From positions 1 through 64,000 of the forward strand of contig JABHDE010000037.1 of assembly GCA_018673215.1 (NCBI GenBank): a DNA stretch of 64,000 nt. Direction: 5' to 3'. This document shows, piece after piece, positions 27,553-37,347 of this stretch (position 1 is its first letter; the number at the start of each line of letters is the position of its first letter). The position numbers and the translations under genes are program-made. Source of the stretch: Formosa sp. Its GTDB lineage: Bacteria > Bacteroidota > Bacteroidia > Flavobacteriales > Flavobacteriaceae. The notes under the pieces are model-generated. The model ran no database searches and was not told the DNA's origin. It was given only the letters and a program-made list of their open reading frames with translations.

Positions 27553-28017
27553 ATGTTTAGAGAAATAGTAAAAGAATTATTAGAGGATTGCCTTTCACAA
27601 AGACAAGATTTGTTTTTGATTGATTTTGAAATCTTAGAAGGTAATAAAATTAGAATCGTTATAGACGGCGACAAGGGAGTTCTTGTTGAAGACTGTATGT
27701 TTGTCAGTCGCAGCATCGAACACAATATTGACAGGGAAGAACACGATTTTGCATTGGAAGTATCATCGTCTGGAGCAACCACTCCATTGACACATCCACG
27801 TCAATTTCAAAAACATATCGGCAGAACATTAGAAGTGAGAGCTACAGAAAATCAAAAAATTGAAGCCGTTCTGACTGCCGCCAACAAAGAAGATATTGTA
27901 CTTGAATGGAAAGCGAGAGAACTAAAGCCAATCGGGAAAGGAAAGGTCACAGTTCAGAAAAAAGCAACCCTTCTGTACACAGATATAAGTGAAGCAAAAG
28001 TGAAAATATTATTTTAA
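27553..28017 (+). CDS. rimP: Ribosome maturation factor RimP
   Basis: Cytoplasmic factor needed for 30S subunit maturation. The 154 aa protein has the two-domain RimP form: N-terminal part with FEILEGNKIRIVIDGDKGV and the signature DREEHDFALEVSSSGATTPL (family usually SSPG), then the C-terminal SH3-like barrel. First gene of the conserved rimP-nusA-infB transcription/translation operon. Confidence 0.95.
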   Translation: MFREIVKELLEDCLSQRQDLFLIDFEILEGNKIRIVIDGDKGVLVEDCMFVSRSIEHNIDREEHDFALEVSSSGATTPLTHPRQFQKHIGRTLEVRATENQKIEAVLTAANKEDIVLEWKARELKPIGKGKVTVQKKATLLYTDISEAKVKILF

Positions 28018-28032
28018 TACAAGACTAAAATT

Positions 28033-29265
28033 ATGGAAAATTTAGCATTAATTGATTCGTTTTCAGAGTTTAAAGATGAAAAGCTAATTGATAGAGTTAC
28101 CTTGATGTCAATCTTAGAAGATGTGTTTAGAAATACACTGAAAAAGAAGTTTGGAGATGATGATAATTTTGATATCATCATCAACCCAGATAAAGGAGAT
28201 TTAGAAATATGGAGAAATAGAGTTGTAGTGGCAGATGGTGAGGTCGAAGAAGAAAATCAAGAAATCTCTTTAACAGATGCTCGAAAAATTGAGCCAGATT
28301 TTGAAGTGGGCGAAGATGTATCTGAAGAAGTTAAGTTGATTGATTTAGGACGTCGTTCTATTTTAGCATTGCGTCAGAATTTGATTTCTAAAATTCATGA
28401 GCACGACAACACAAATATCTACAAGCACTTTAAAGATTTAGTAGGTGAAATATATACAGCTGAGGTTCATCACATTCGTCATCGTGCCGTTATTTTATTA
28501 GATGATGAAGGCAACGAATTGATTCTTCCTAAGGACAAACAAATTCCTTCAGATTTTTTCAGAAAAGGTGAAAATGTTCGAGGAATCATTGAAAGTGTAG
28601 ATTTAAAAGGCAACAAACCTTCTATTGTACTTTCAAGAACAGCACCTGTTTTTCTTGAAAAACTATTTGAACAAGAAATTCCTGAAGTTTTTGATGGACT
28701 AATATCCGTTAAAAATGTTGTAAGAATACCTGGCGAAAAAGCAAAAGTAGCAGTAGATTCTTATGACGACCGTATTGATCCTGTAGGCGCATGTGTTGGA
28801 ATGAAAGGATCTAGAATTCACGGAATTGTTCGTGAACTTGGAAATGAAAACATTGATGTCATCAATTACACAACCAACTTACAACTCTATATCACTAGAG
28901 CGTTGAGTCCTGCGAGAGTGACATCGATAAAAATTAATGAAGAAACCAAACGTGCTGAGGTGATTTTAAAGCCTGAAGAAGTGAGTAAAGCAATAGGTAG
29001 AGGAGGGCACAACATCCGCTTAGCTGGCCGCTTGACTGGATATGAAATAGATGTATTTAGAGAAGGTGTAGAAGAAGATGTAGAGCTTTCAGAATTCTCA
29101 GATGAAATCGAAGCATGGATTATCGCGGAATTTGCAAAAGCAGGTTTAGACACCGCAAAAAGCATCCTAGAACAAGAGATTGACGACCTTGTAAAGCGTA
29201 CAGATTTAGAGTTAGAAACCATCGAAGATGTGGTTCGTATTTTAAAGGAAGAATTTGAAGATTAA
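28033..29265 (+). CDS. nusA: Transcription termination/antitermination factor NusA
   Basis: RNA-polymerase-associated factor controlling pausing, termination and antitermination. Order in 410 aa: N-terminal RNAP-binding domain (residues 1-130), S1 domain (about 137-200, GEIYTAEVHHIRHRAVIL), KH1 (DPVGACVGMKGSRIHGIVRE) and KH2 (SKAIGRGGHNIRLAGRLTG). The acidic C-terminal repeats of E. coli NusA are missing, as is normal outside Gammaproteobacteria. It lies 15 bp after rimP. Confidence 0.97.
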   Translation: MENLALIDSFSEFKDEKLIDRVTLMSILEDVFRNTLKKKFGDDDNFDIIINPDKGDLEIWRNRVVVADGEVEEENQEISLTDARKIEPDFEVGEDVSEEVKLIDLGRRSILALRQNLISKIHEHDNTNIYKHFKDLVGEIYTAEVHHIRHRAVILLDDEGNELILPKDKQIPSDFFRKGENVRGIIESVDLKGNKPSIVLSRTAPVFLEKLFEQEIPEVFDGLISVKNVVRIPGEKAKVAVDSYDDRIDPVGACVGMKGSRIHGIVRELGNENIDVINYTTNLQLYITRALSPARVTSIKINEETKRAEVILKPEEVSKAIGRGGHNIRLAGRLTGYEIDVFREGVEEDVELSEFSDEIEAWIIAEFAKAGLDTAKSILEQEIDDLVKRTDLELETIEDVVRILKEEFED

Positions 29266-29352
29266 AATTTTAATTATATTGGTACCCTGTAAGACCGGTT
29301 TACCACACTATTACGCGTAACAAATACTGTAAAAAAACATCAAAGGCAATTT

Positions 29353-32133
29353 ATGGCTGAAATTATTAGATTAAATAAAGTGTTAAGGGAATTGAATATT
29401 TCTCTCGATCGAGCGGTCGATTTTTTGGAAACAAAAAATGTTGAAATAGAAAAACGCCCTACAACCAAAATCACTTCCGAAGTTTACGACCTTCTTGCAG
29501 GAGAGTTTCAAACGGATGCAAGTAAAAAAGTTGCCTCCAAAGAAGTTGGTGAAGCCAAGCAAAAAGAAAAAGAAGCCCTAAGAGTTCAGCGTGAACAAGA
29601 AATAGAGATCAAACTTCAAAAAGCTGAAGCCGCCAAAACAGTTTTTAAAGCAAAACAGGTACTCCAAGGTCCAAAAAAAGTTGGTAAGATCGATTTAGAC
29701 GGGTCTAAGAAAGTGTCTCCACAAGAGCCTGAAAAGGTGGCGCCAGTTGCCACACCAAAGGCTGCCCCTAAAGTAGAGTCAACTTCAAAAGTTGAGCCTG
29801 CTCCAAAAGAAAAAACAACACCAAAAGTAGAGGATACTCCAAAAGTAGAAACTGCACCAAAAGCAACATCCGATCCTTTGCCGGTTCAAGAGAAGAAAGA
29901 AACATCGGTTTCAAAACCAGAGCCAACTTCTTCGGTAGCTTCAGCAGAGACCGATACGGAAGACATTGCACCAGAGGATCAAAAAGTTGAAACAACCAAT
30001 TATCAAAAGCTTTCAGGTCCAAAATCTACAGGACAAACCATAGATTTATCACAATTTAATAAGCCTAAAAAAGCGAAGCCAGCAACTCCTGCAGCTGGAG
30101 CCAATTCTGCCGATGCTCGTAAAAAACGTCGTAGAATCAGTAAGGTTGGAAGCAATCCTTCACAACCAAGAGGAAACTTCAGAAATCGACCACCCGCAAG
30201 AACTCAAGCTCCAAAAGTAGAGCCAACGGCCGAAGAAGTACAAAAGCAAGTAAGAGAAACCCTCGAAAAATTACAAGGGAAATCAAATAAAGGCAAAAAA
30301 GGGGCTAAGTACAGAAAAGATAAAAGAGATCAGCACCGTCAACAAACTGAAAAAGATCAAGAACAACAAGAATTAGAAAAAAAAGTCCTGAAAGTTACAG
30401 AATTTGTAACCGCAAGTGAAGTCGCTACAATGATGGATGTTTCGGTGACTCAAATTATTTCTGCATGTATGTCTCTTGGAATGATGGTGACTATGAATCA
30501 GCGTTTAGATGCTGAAACTCTGACTATTGTTGCTGAAGAATTTGGATATACAGTTGAATTTGTAACTGCAGATATAGACGAAGCGATCGAAGTTGTAGAG
30601 GATACAGCCGAAGATTTAGAAACACGTGCTCCAATCGTAACAGTCATGGGACATGTAGATCACGGTAAAACATCTTTATTAGATTACATTCGTAAAGAAA
30701 ATGTAATTGCAGGAGAATCTGGAGGCATCACCCAACATATTGGAGCTTACGGAGTCACCCTTGAATCAGGACAAAAAATAGCCTTTTTAGATACACCAGG
30801 TCACGAAGCCTTTACGGCGATGCGTGCACGTGGGGCTCAGGTAACAGATATAGCAATTATTGTAATTGCTGCAGATGATGATATCATGCCTCAAACCAAA
30901 GAGGCCATTGCCCATGCACAAGCAGCGGCCGTACCCATCATATTCGCAATAAATAAAATAGATAGACCTGCGGCGAATCCTGAGAAAATTAAGGAAGCTT
31001 TGGCCAATATGAATTTATTAGTTGAAGACTGGGGTGGGAAAATCCAATCGCACGATGTTTCTGCATTAAAAGGAGATGGTGTCAAAGAATTACTTGAAAA
31101 AGTATTACTGGAAGCGGAAATATTAGAGCTGGAAGCAAACCCAAACAAACCCGCTCTAGGAACGGTTGTCGAAGCCTTTTTAGATAAAGGTCGTGGGTAC
31201 GTTTCTACCATCTTAGTTCAAGCTGGAACCCTAAAAATTGGCGATTATGTCTTAGCAGGTAAAAATAGTGGAAAAGTAAGAGCGATGCATGACGAGCGAG
31301 GAAACGATGTACTTGAGGCAGGTCCTTCAACTCCTATTTCAATTCTAGGATTGGATGGTGCACCTCAAGCTGGGGATAAATTTACCGTATTTAAAGATGA
31401 GCGGGAAGCCAAGCAAATTGCAGCGAAACGCACACAACTCCAACGCGAACAATCGGTTAGAACACAACGTCATATTACGTTAGATGAAATTGGAAGACGA
31501 ATTGCATTAGGAGACTTTAAGGAGCTTAACATTATCTTAAAAGGAGATGTTGACGGGTCTGTTGAAGCCTTGACAGATTCATTCCAGAAATTATCTACTG
31601 AAGAAATTCAGGTGAATATCATCCATAAAGGAGTAGGTGCCATCACAGAAAGTGACGTGTTACTTGCAACGGCATCTGACGCGATTATTATCGGATTTAA
31701 TGTGCGTCCAATGGGGAACGCCAGACAAATTGCAGATAAGGAAGAAATTGACATCCGAACGTATTCTATAATCTACGATGCGATTAACGATCTTAAGGAT
31801 GCGATGGAAGGCATGTTGTCGCCAGAATTTAAAGAAGAAATCACTGGAACGGCTGAAATTAGAGAAACCTTTAAAATCTCTAAAATTGGAACTATTGCAG
31901 GATGTATGGTCACAAATGGCAAGATATATAGAAACGCTGGGGTTCGATTAATTAGAGAAGGTGTAGTAGTGTTTACAGGTGAGCTAAGCTCTTTAAAACG
32001 TTTCAAAGACGATGCTAAAGAAGTTGCGAAAGGATACGACTGTGGAATGCAAGTGAAAAACTACAATGACATCCGCGAAGGGGATATTCTTGAAGCATTC
32101 CGTGAGGTAGAAGTTAAAAAGACACTTAAATAG
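29353..32133 (+). CDS. infB: Translation initiation factor IF-2
   Basis: GTPase that places initiator tRNA on the 30S subunit. The 926 aa chain has an IF2-N module at the start ([20 protein letters not shown]), a long disordered Lys/Pro/Glu/Ala-rich region with degenerate PKVE repeats (about 125-200), a second IF2-N module (about 345-400), then the G domain (G1 [12 protein letters not shown] near 432, DTPGHEA, NKID) and domains II-IV. Last gene of rimP-nusA-infB; a strong terminator follows. The 87-bp gap from nusA contains no gene. Confidence 0.98.
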   Translation: MAEIIRLNKVLRELNISLDRAVDFLETKNVEIEKRPTTKITSEVYDLLAGEFQTDASKKVASKEVGEAKQKEKEALRVQREQEIEIKLQKAEAAKTVFKAKQVLQGPKKVGKIDLDGSKKVSPQEPEKVAPVATPKAAPKVESTSKVEPAPKEKTTPKVEDTPKVETAPKATSDPLPVQEKKETSVSKPEPTSSVASAETDTEDIAPEDQKVETTNYQKLSGPKSTGQTIDLSQFNKPKKAKPATPAAGANSADARKKRRRISKVGSNPSQPRGNFRNRPPARTQAPKVEPTAEEVQKQVRETLEKLQGKSNKGKKGAKYRKDKRDQHRQQTEKDQEQQELEKKVLKVTEFVTASEVATMMDVSVTQIISACMSLGMMVTMNQRLDAETLTIVAEEFGYTVEFVTADIDEAIEVVEDTAEDLETRAPIVTVMGHVDHGKTSLLDYIRKENVIAGESGGITQHIGAYGVTLESGQKIAFLDTPGHEAFTAMRARGAQVTDIAIIVIAADDDIMPQTKEAIAHAQAAAVPIIFAINKIDRPAANPEKIKEALANMNLLVEDWGGKIQSHDVSALKGDGVKELLEKVLLEAEILELEANPNKPALGTVVEAFLDKGRGYVSTILVQAGTLKIGDYVLAGKNSGKVRAMHDERGNDVLEAGPSTPISILGLDGAPQAGDKFTVFKDEREAKQIAAKRTQLQREQSVRTQRHITLDEIGRRIALGDFKELNIILKGDVDGSVEALTDSFQKLSTEEIQVNIIHKGVGAITESDVLLATASDAIIIGFNVRPMGNARQIADKEEIDIRTYSIIYDAINDLKDAMEGMLSPEFKEEITGTAEIRETFKISKIGTIAGCMVTNGKIYRNAGVRLIREGVVVFTGELSSLKRFKDDAKEVAKGYDCGMQVKNYNDIREGDILEAFREVEVKKTLK

Positions 32134-32161
32134 AACTATTTAATTTATAGATACAGGAAGT

Positions 32162-32198
32162 AAAAAACTGTGTGTTTAATGAACATGCAGTTTTTTTT
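32162..32198 (+). terminator. Intrinsic terminator after infB
   Basis: AAAAAACTG (32162-32170) pairs with CAGTTTTTT (32088+100 region, 32188-32196), and the stem extends inward with wobble pairs (TGTGTT with AACATG). A run of eight T follows the stem. It is 28 bp after the infB stop and marks the end of rimP-nusA-infB. Confidence 0.8.
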
Positions 32199-32291
32199 AT
32201 TTCAATTACTCAATAGGCTGTATTTTGTTGTTCTATTAAAATTAACAGAGAGTAAATTATTTAATGAAGATAGCATTCAGAATGTCTCTTT

Positions 32292-32663
32292 TCAAGGTTT
32301 TTTAGGCTTGAGAGGGAATGCATTTGGATACTTCTTTTTTATAACACGCAGTTCACGGTCTGCGTGTAATTGTGTTTTAAACTTACCCACCCAAATTTTA
32401 TAGTTTGGAGTTTCGTATCTCATTTCTACAACTTCCTCAGGAAAATCTGTTTTAAAACTTACTAAGGCTTCTTCGGCTCCAATACGGTTTCCACTATAAA
32501 CTTGTATTTTTATAAATCCTTGGTCTTTATTCAGTTCTTTTTTGAGGGCTAATACGCGGTCAATTTCTAAACTCTTCTGAATGCTCACCACACCCTCTTG
32601 AGCCAAAACTTCGCCCGAAAATAAGACACTCACAACGATTAATTTCCAATTAAATAAATTCAT
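32292..32663 (-). CDS. SPOR domain-containing periplasmic protein
   Basis: A 123 aa protein with a Sec signal (LIVVSVLFSGEVLAQEG) and one C-terminal SPOR domain (FIKIQVYSGNRIGAEEAL to YKIWVGKFKTQLHADREL). SPOR domains bind denuded septal peptidoglycan, so it probably acts at cell division or in envelope remodelling; this is family knowledge. It is monocistronic, convergent with infB and divergent from the respiratory cluster. A -7-like TACATTTG lies on the minus strand at 32682-32689. Confidence 0.88.
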   Translation of the reverse strand: MNLFNWKLIVVSVLFSGEVLAQEGVVSIQKSLEIDRVLALKKELNKDQGFIKIQVYSGNRIGAEEALVSFKTDFPEEVVEMRYETPNYKIWVGKFKTQLHADRELRVIKKKYPNAFPLKPKKP

Positions 32664-32786
32664 AGTATGCTATTGCTTTTACAAATGTAACCAATATAAT
32701 TAAATGTTTAAAAAAACACTTATTTAGAACGTTTATAAATTAGAAATTTACCCATATCGAACATTTTAAAAATGGACATTATATGT

Positions 32787-32794
32787 TACTTTTG
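32787..32794 (+). promoter_or_regulatory. -7 promoter box of the actABCDEF-cox cluster
   Basis: TACTTTTG matches TAnnTTTG, 35 bp before the first possible start of actA. No clear -33 TTG is visible, which may mean activator dependence or a weak promoter. Confidence 0.45.
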
Positions 32795-32829
32795 CCAAAG
32801 ATTTTTATAAACGAATATTAGCTATTTGC

Positions 32830-34164
32830 ATGATGAAATCGTACCAAAGCTTAGAAATGACTTCTATCAATACTATGAAACAGGGATTTAACTTTTACAC
32901 GCTTTCGAAAATGCTATTTTCTGGGCTTTTATTTTTCTCAATTACATTCACTTCATTATTCGCACAAGACGGAGATCCTGCCAAAGGGAAATCTTTATTC
33001 AACGCCAATTGTGCTGCTTGCCATCAATTAGATAAGAAAATGACGGGGCCTGCGCTTAGATATGTTGAAACACGACTCAGTGAAGATGAAGGTTTAGACA
33101 GAACTTGGCTCAACGCCTGGATTCGCAACAGTTCGGCCTTGATTAAGTCAGGCGATGCGTATGCCAATAAAATTTATGCCGAATACAACGGATCTGCGAT
33201 GACCGCATTTCCTCAGTTATCAGATCAGGATTTATCCGATATTTTAGCTTATACAGCTCAAGATAAAGCGGTTCCAGTTGCAGCAGTAGCAACGACAGTT
33301 CAGGGAGGAGCAACAGAAGCTGGTGTTTCTCAGGAACTTGTTTTGGCGGCCCTTGCCATTCTTTTTGGATTGTTAGCTTTAGGCTTATTTTTAGTCAATA
33401 AAACATTACGTCGTTTTGCGACCGCTAATAATGTGGAGATTGCAGAAGCCGTAAAACGTAAATCACTTTGGAAAGCGTTTATTCAAAACCAATTTTTAAT
33501 GTTGGTCGTAGCGATCTTCTTTTTGTTGTCAAGTGCCTATTTTGTGTATGGCTACTTTATGCAAGTGGGTGTAGACCAAGGATACCAACCAATTCAACCG
33601 ATACACTATTCTCATAAAATTCACGCAGGTGACAATGGGATCGATTGTAAATACTGTCATTCTTCTGCACGTGTAAGTAAGCACTCTGGAATTCCAGCGC
33701 TGAACGTATGTATGAACTGTCATAAATCAATCTATGAGGTGTCGCCAGAAACAGCAACCGAAGAATACTCTAAAGAATTTTATGATGGAGAAATCAAAAA
33801 ATTATACGATGCTGTAGGTTGGGACGATACCGAACAAAAATATACAGGAAACACAAAGCCGGTCAAATGGGTGCGTATTCATAATCTTCCTGATTTTGCT
33901 TATTTCAATCACTCACAACACGTTACGGTGGCAGGATTGGAATGTCAAACATGTCATGGACCTGTAGAAGAAATGGAAATTATGTATCAGTTCTCTCCAT
34001 TAACAATGGGATGGTGTATCAATTGCCACAGAGAAACAAATGTAAAAGTTCAGGATAACGACTATTATGATAAAATTCACGAAGCGCTCACCAAGAAATA
34101 CGGAGTCGAGCAATTGACTGCAGCCCAAATGGGTGGTTTGGAATGTGGAAAATGTCATTATTAG
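32830..34164 (+). CDS. actA: Alternative complex III multiheme cytochrome c (ActA)
   Basis: Heme-carrying subunit of alternative complex III, the quinol oxidising complex that replaces cytochrome bc1 in Bacteroidetes. The 444 aa product contains six CxxCH sites: CAACH at 61-65 in an N-terminal mono-heme domain, then CKYCH, CMNCH, CQTCH, CINCH and CGKCH between about 273 and 443 in the pentaheme part. A signal anchor near 25-45 and another hydrophobic helix near 165-190 are visible, plus one near 220-240, so it is membrane-bound with hemes on the periplasmic side. The start is uncertain: the Met at 32875 (MKQGFNFYTLSKM) would also leave the signal intact. Confidence 0.93.
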   Translation: MMKSYQSLEMTSINTMKQGFNFYTLSKMLFSGLLFFSITFTSLFAQDGDPAKGKSLFNANCAACHQLDKKMTGPALRYVETRLSEDEGLDRTWLNAWIRNSSALIKSGDAYANKIYAEYNGSAMTAFPQLSDQDLSDILAYTAQDKAVPVAAVATTVQGGATEAGVSQELVLAALAILFGLLALGLFLVNKTLRRFATANNVEIAEAVKRKSLWKAFIQNQFLMLVVAIFFLLSSAYFVYGYFMQVGVDQGYQPIQPIHYSHKIHAGDNGIDCKYCHSSARVSKHSGIPALNVCMNCHKSIYEVSPETATEEYSKEFYDGEIKKLYDAVGWDDTEQKYTGNTKPVKWVRIHNLPDFAYFNHSQHVTVAGLECQTCHGPVEEMEIMYQFSPLTMGWCINCHRETNVKVQDNDYYDKIHEALTKKYGVEQLTAAQMGGLECGKCHY

Positions 34165-34201
34165 AAATTAAATAAAACGATCAACAAGTAACATTAGATA
34201 T

Positions 34202-37200
34202 ATGTCATCAAATAAGAAATACTGGAAAAGTGTTGAGGAGCTAAATCCGAGTCATAGCTCCGCTGTTGAGACGCTTAAACAAAAGGAATTTACACAAGAA
34301 ATCCCAGTAGATGAATTTTTAGGCGATAAAGAAAACTTGGAATCTTCTAGCACAACGCGTCGTGATTTCTTAAAGTATGTAGGGTTTAGCACAGCTGCAG
34401 CATCTTTATCAGCTTGTGAAGGACCAGTGATCAAATCGATTCCTTATGTAGTTCAGCCAGAACAAATCATTCCGGGTGTTGCGAATTATTATGCAACAGC
34501 CATTGCAAATGGATATGATTTTGCAAGTGTTTTAATTAAAACAAGAGAAGGGCGTCCTATTAAGGTTGAGTCTAACAGTCTCGCAAAAGCAAACGGAGGC
34601 ATCAACGCTAGAGTGCAAGCTTCTGTATTAGATCTATATGATAACCAAAGAGTTGTTGGCCCACAAAAAGAGGGGCAAGAAACGAGCTGGGGAGAGTTGA
34701 CAGCAGAAGTTGCTCAAAAATTAGAAGCATTAAAAGGGTCAGATAAATCAATTGTGTTATTGACACAAACCTTTGCAAGTCCATCGACTTCAAAATTGAT
34801 AGCTGATTTTAAACAAAAATATGGGAATGTAAGTCACGTCGTTTACGATGCGATTTCAGAATCGGCTGCGGCAGATGCTTTCCAAAACAAATATGGTTCA
34901 AGAGGATTGGCCAACTACGATTTTTCAAAAGCACAAACCATTGTATCTATAGGCGCCGACTTTTTAGGCGACTGGCAAGGGGGTGGTTTTGATGCTGCTT
35001 ATGCACAAGGACGTGTTCCTAAAAACGGAAAAATGTCCCGTCATATTCAGTTTGAAGCAAACATGAGTTTATCAGGAGCAAATGCTGACAAACGAGTGGC
35101 AATCAAACCATCACAACAAAAGGTAGCACTTGCGAAACTTTACGGAAAATTATTTGGAACAGCTGTTGGAGGGGATCTTCCAGCACATTTAGAAACAGCT
35201 GTAAATAACGCAGCTTCTGAATTGCTCAAAGCAGGTTCAAATGCAGTTGTACTTTCAGGGATTCAAGATGTCAATGCACAAAACATTGTGTTGGCCATCA
35301 ACGAAAAACTTAACAGTAAAGCCTTTGACCCTAACAATCCAATCTTAACCCGTCAAGGGAATGATAAAGCGGTTGCTCAATTAGTAACAGATATGAATGC
35401 TGGCACTGTAGGTGCTGTAATCATGGCTGGTGTGAACCCAGCATACACCCTTCCAAATGCAGATGCATTTATTGAAGGATTAAAACAAACAGAATTATCA
35501 GTAGCGTTCAGCATGAAAAATGATGAAACAGCTTCCGTGTCACAATATGTTGCTGCCACTTCTCATTATTTAGAATCGTGGGGCGATTTAGAAACTAAAA
35601 AAGGACATTACGGGCTCATGCAGCCAACGATTCGTCCTTTGTTTGATACCAAACAATTTCAAGACCTATTATTAGAATTGTTGGGGACTTCAGATTCTTA
35701 CCATGATTTTATAAAATCGTATTGGAAAAGTAATATATTAAAAGGAGCGTCATGGAATGATAGCCTACACGATGGTGTGTATGTTTCATCAACCTCTGCA
35801 ACGGTTGTAGCTGCAGTTGCTTGTGATGGATCTTCAATTTTAGGATTAGGAGCTGCAGTCAATGCACTTGCATCAACCGTTAGTTCTGGAATGGAGTTGA
35901 CGCTTTATCCTAAAACAGGAATGGGAGATGGTCAACAGGCCAATAACCCATGGTTACAAGAATTTCCAGATCCATTGACTAGAACGACTTGGGATAACTA
36001 TTTAACAATGTCCGAATTTGATGCTAAGGAATTAGGGTTCTTTTTGGAAACCAGTACTTTTTTCAGCGAAAACAGTCACGATGCTGATGGTGGATTAAAC
36101 GGAAAATATGCAAACGTTACTGTAGATGGCGTCTCTGTAAAAGTTCCTGTCATTATTCAACCAGGACAAGCAAGAGGGACGGTAGGAATGTCCTTTGGAT
36201 ATGGTCGTACAGAAGGTCTTAAAGCAGAAATGCAAACGGGTGTCAATGCGTATCCTTTATACAACGATTTTAACTCTGTTCAAACTGCCACTGTAGAGTT
36301 GACGGATGGCAAGCATGAATTTGCTTGTGTTCAGTTGCACAATACACTAATGGGTAGAGGCGATATCATCAAAGAAACAACTTTAGAGATATTTAATACA
36401 GAATCTGCAGCGGATTGGAACCCAATGACCATGGTGTCATTGAACCATGAAGAAACACCAGTGGACTCACCAGATGTAGATTTATGGGATGAATTTGACC
36501 GTTCGATTGGGCATCATTTCAACCTGTCAATTGACTTAAATTCTTGTACAGGATGTGGAGCTTGTGTGATTGCATGTCATGCAGAAAACAACGTTCCAGT
36601 TGTAGGAAAAGAAGAAATTCGTAGAAGTCGCGATATGCACTGGCTACGTATCGATAGATATTATTCTTCAGACGAAACCTTTGAAGGTGATAACACTACC
36701 AAAGACGATATAAAAGGTTTAGGAAGTTCATTAAGTACTTTTGGAGAGATGGAAATTCCATCTGAAAATCCACAAGTTGCTTTTCAGCCTATCATGTGTC
36801 AGCATTGTAACCATGCGCCATGTGAAACGGTTTGTCCAGTAGCAGCCTCATCTCATGGTCGTCAAGGTCAGAACCACATGGCTTATAACAGATGTGTTGG
36901 AACGCGTTATTGCGCAAACAACTGTCCTTATAAAGTACGTCGATTCAACTGGTTCTTATATAATGAGAATGACGAATTTGATTACCACATGAATAACGAT
37001 TTAGGTCGTATGGTGATCAATCCAGATGTGACAGTACGTTCTAGAGGGGTAATGGAAAAATGTTCGATGTGTATTCAAATGACACAGAAAACAATTTTGG
37101 ATGCGAAACGCGACGGAAGAGAAGTCAATCCAGATGAGTTCAAGACCGCTTGTTCGTCTGCATGTGACTCAGGTGCTATTGCGTTTGGAGATATAAATAA

Positions 37201-37321
37201 TAAGAAAAGTGTAATTACCGAACTTAAAGATGATGAGCGTGCTTATCATTTATTAGACCATGTTGGTACAAAACCAAACGTTGTCTATCAAGTAAAAGTA
37301 AGAAACACAAACGAAGCATAA
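34202..37321 (+). CDS. actB: Alternative complex III iron-sulphur subunit (ActB)
   Basis: Large peripheral subunit, a fusion of a molybdopterin-oxidoreductase-like domain (without the cofactor ligands) and a ferredoxin-type Fe-S domain. It has an internal Tat motif (TRRDFLKYVGFSTAAASLSAC near residues 50-70), as is usual for ActB. The C-terminal part carries four cysteine groups: CTGCGACVIACH (about 780), CQHCNHAPCETVCP (about 865), CVGTRYCANNCP (about 897) and CSMCIQM with CSSACDSG (about 954-990), fitting three 4Fe-4S and one 3Fe-4S cluster. Length 1039 aa is normal. Electrons pass from quinol through these clusters to the ActA hemes. Confidence 0.94.
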   Translation: MSSNKKYWKSVEELNPSHSSAVETLKQKEFTQEIPVDEFLGDKENLESSSTTRRDFLKYVGFSTAAASLSACEGPVIKSIPYVVQPEQIIPGVANYYATAIANGYDFASVLIKTREGRPIKVESNSLAKANGGINARVQASVLDLYDNQRVVGPQKEGQETSWGELTAEVAQKLEALKGSDKSIVLLTQTFASPSTSKLIADFKQKYGNVSHVVYDAISESAAADAFQNKYGSRGLANYDFSKAQTIVSIGADFLGDWQGGGFDAAYAQGRVPKNGKMSRHIQFEANMSLSGANADKRVAIKPSQQKVALAKLYGKLFGTAVGGDLPAHLETAVNNAASELLKAGSNAVVLSGIQDVNAQNIVLAINEKLNSKAFDPNNPILTRQGNDKAVAQLVTDMNAGTVGAVIMAGVNPAYTLPNADAFIEGLKQTELSVAFSMKNDETASVSQYVAATSHYLESWGDLETKKGHYGLMQPTIRPLFDTKQFQDLLLELLGTSDSYHDFIKSYWKSNILKGASWNDSLHDGVYVSSTSATVVAAVACDGSSILGLGAAVNALASTVSSGMELTLYPKTGMGDGQQANNPWLQEFPDPLTRTTWDNYLTMSEFDAKELGFFLETSTFFSENSHDADGGLNGKYANVTVDGVSVKVPVIIQPGQARGTVGMSFGYGRTEGLKAEMQTGVNAYPLYNDFNSVQTATVELTDGKHEFACVQLHNTLMGRGDIIKETTLEIFNTESAADWNPMTMVSLNHEETPVDSPDVDLWDEFDRSIGHHFNLSIDLNSCTGCGACVIACHAENNVPVVGKEEIRRSRDMHWLRIDRYYSSDETFEGDNTTKDDIKGLGSSLSTFGEMEIPSENPQVAFQPIMCQHCNHAPCETVCPVAASSHGRQGQNHMAYNRCVGTRYCANNCPYKVRRFNWFLYNENDEFDYHMNNDLGRMVINPDVTVRSRGVMEKCSMCIQMTQKTILDAKRDGREVNPDEFKTACSSACDSGAIAFGDINNKKSVITELKDDERAYHLLDHVGTKPNVVYQVKVRNTNEA

Positions 37322-37347
37322 ATAATAAGAAATAATATAAAAGGATT

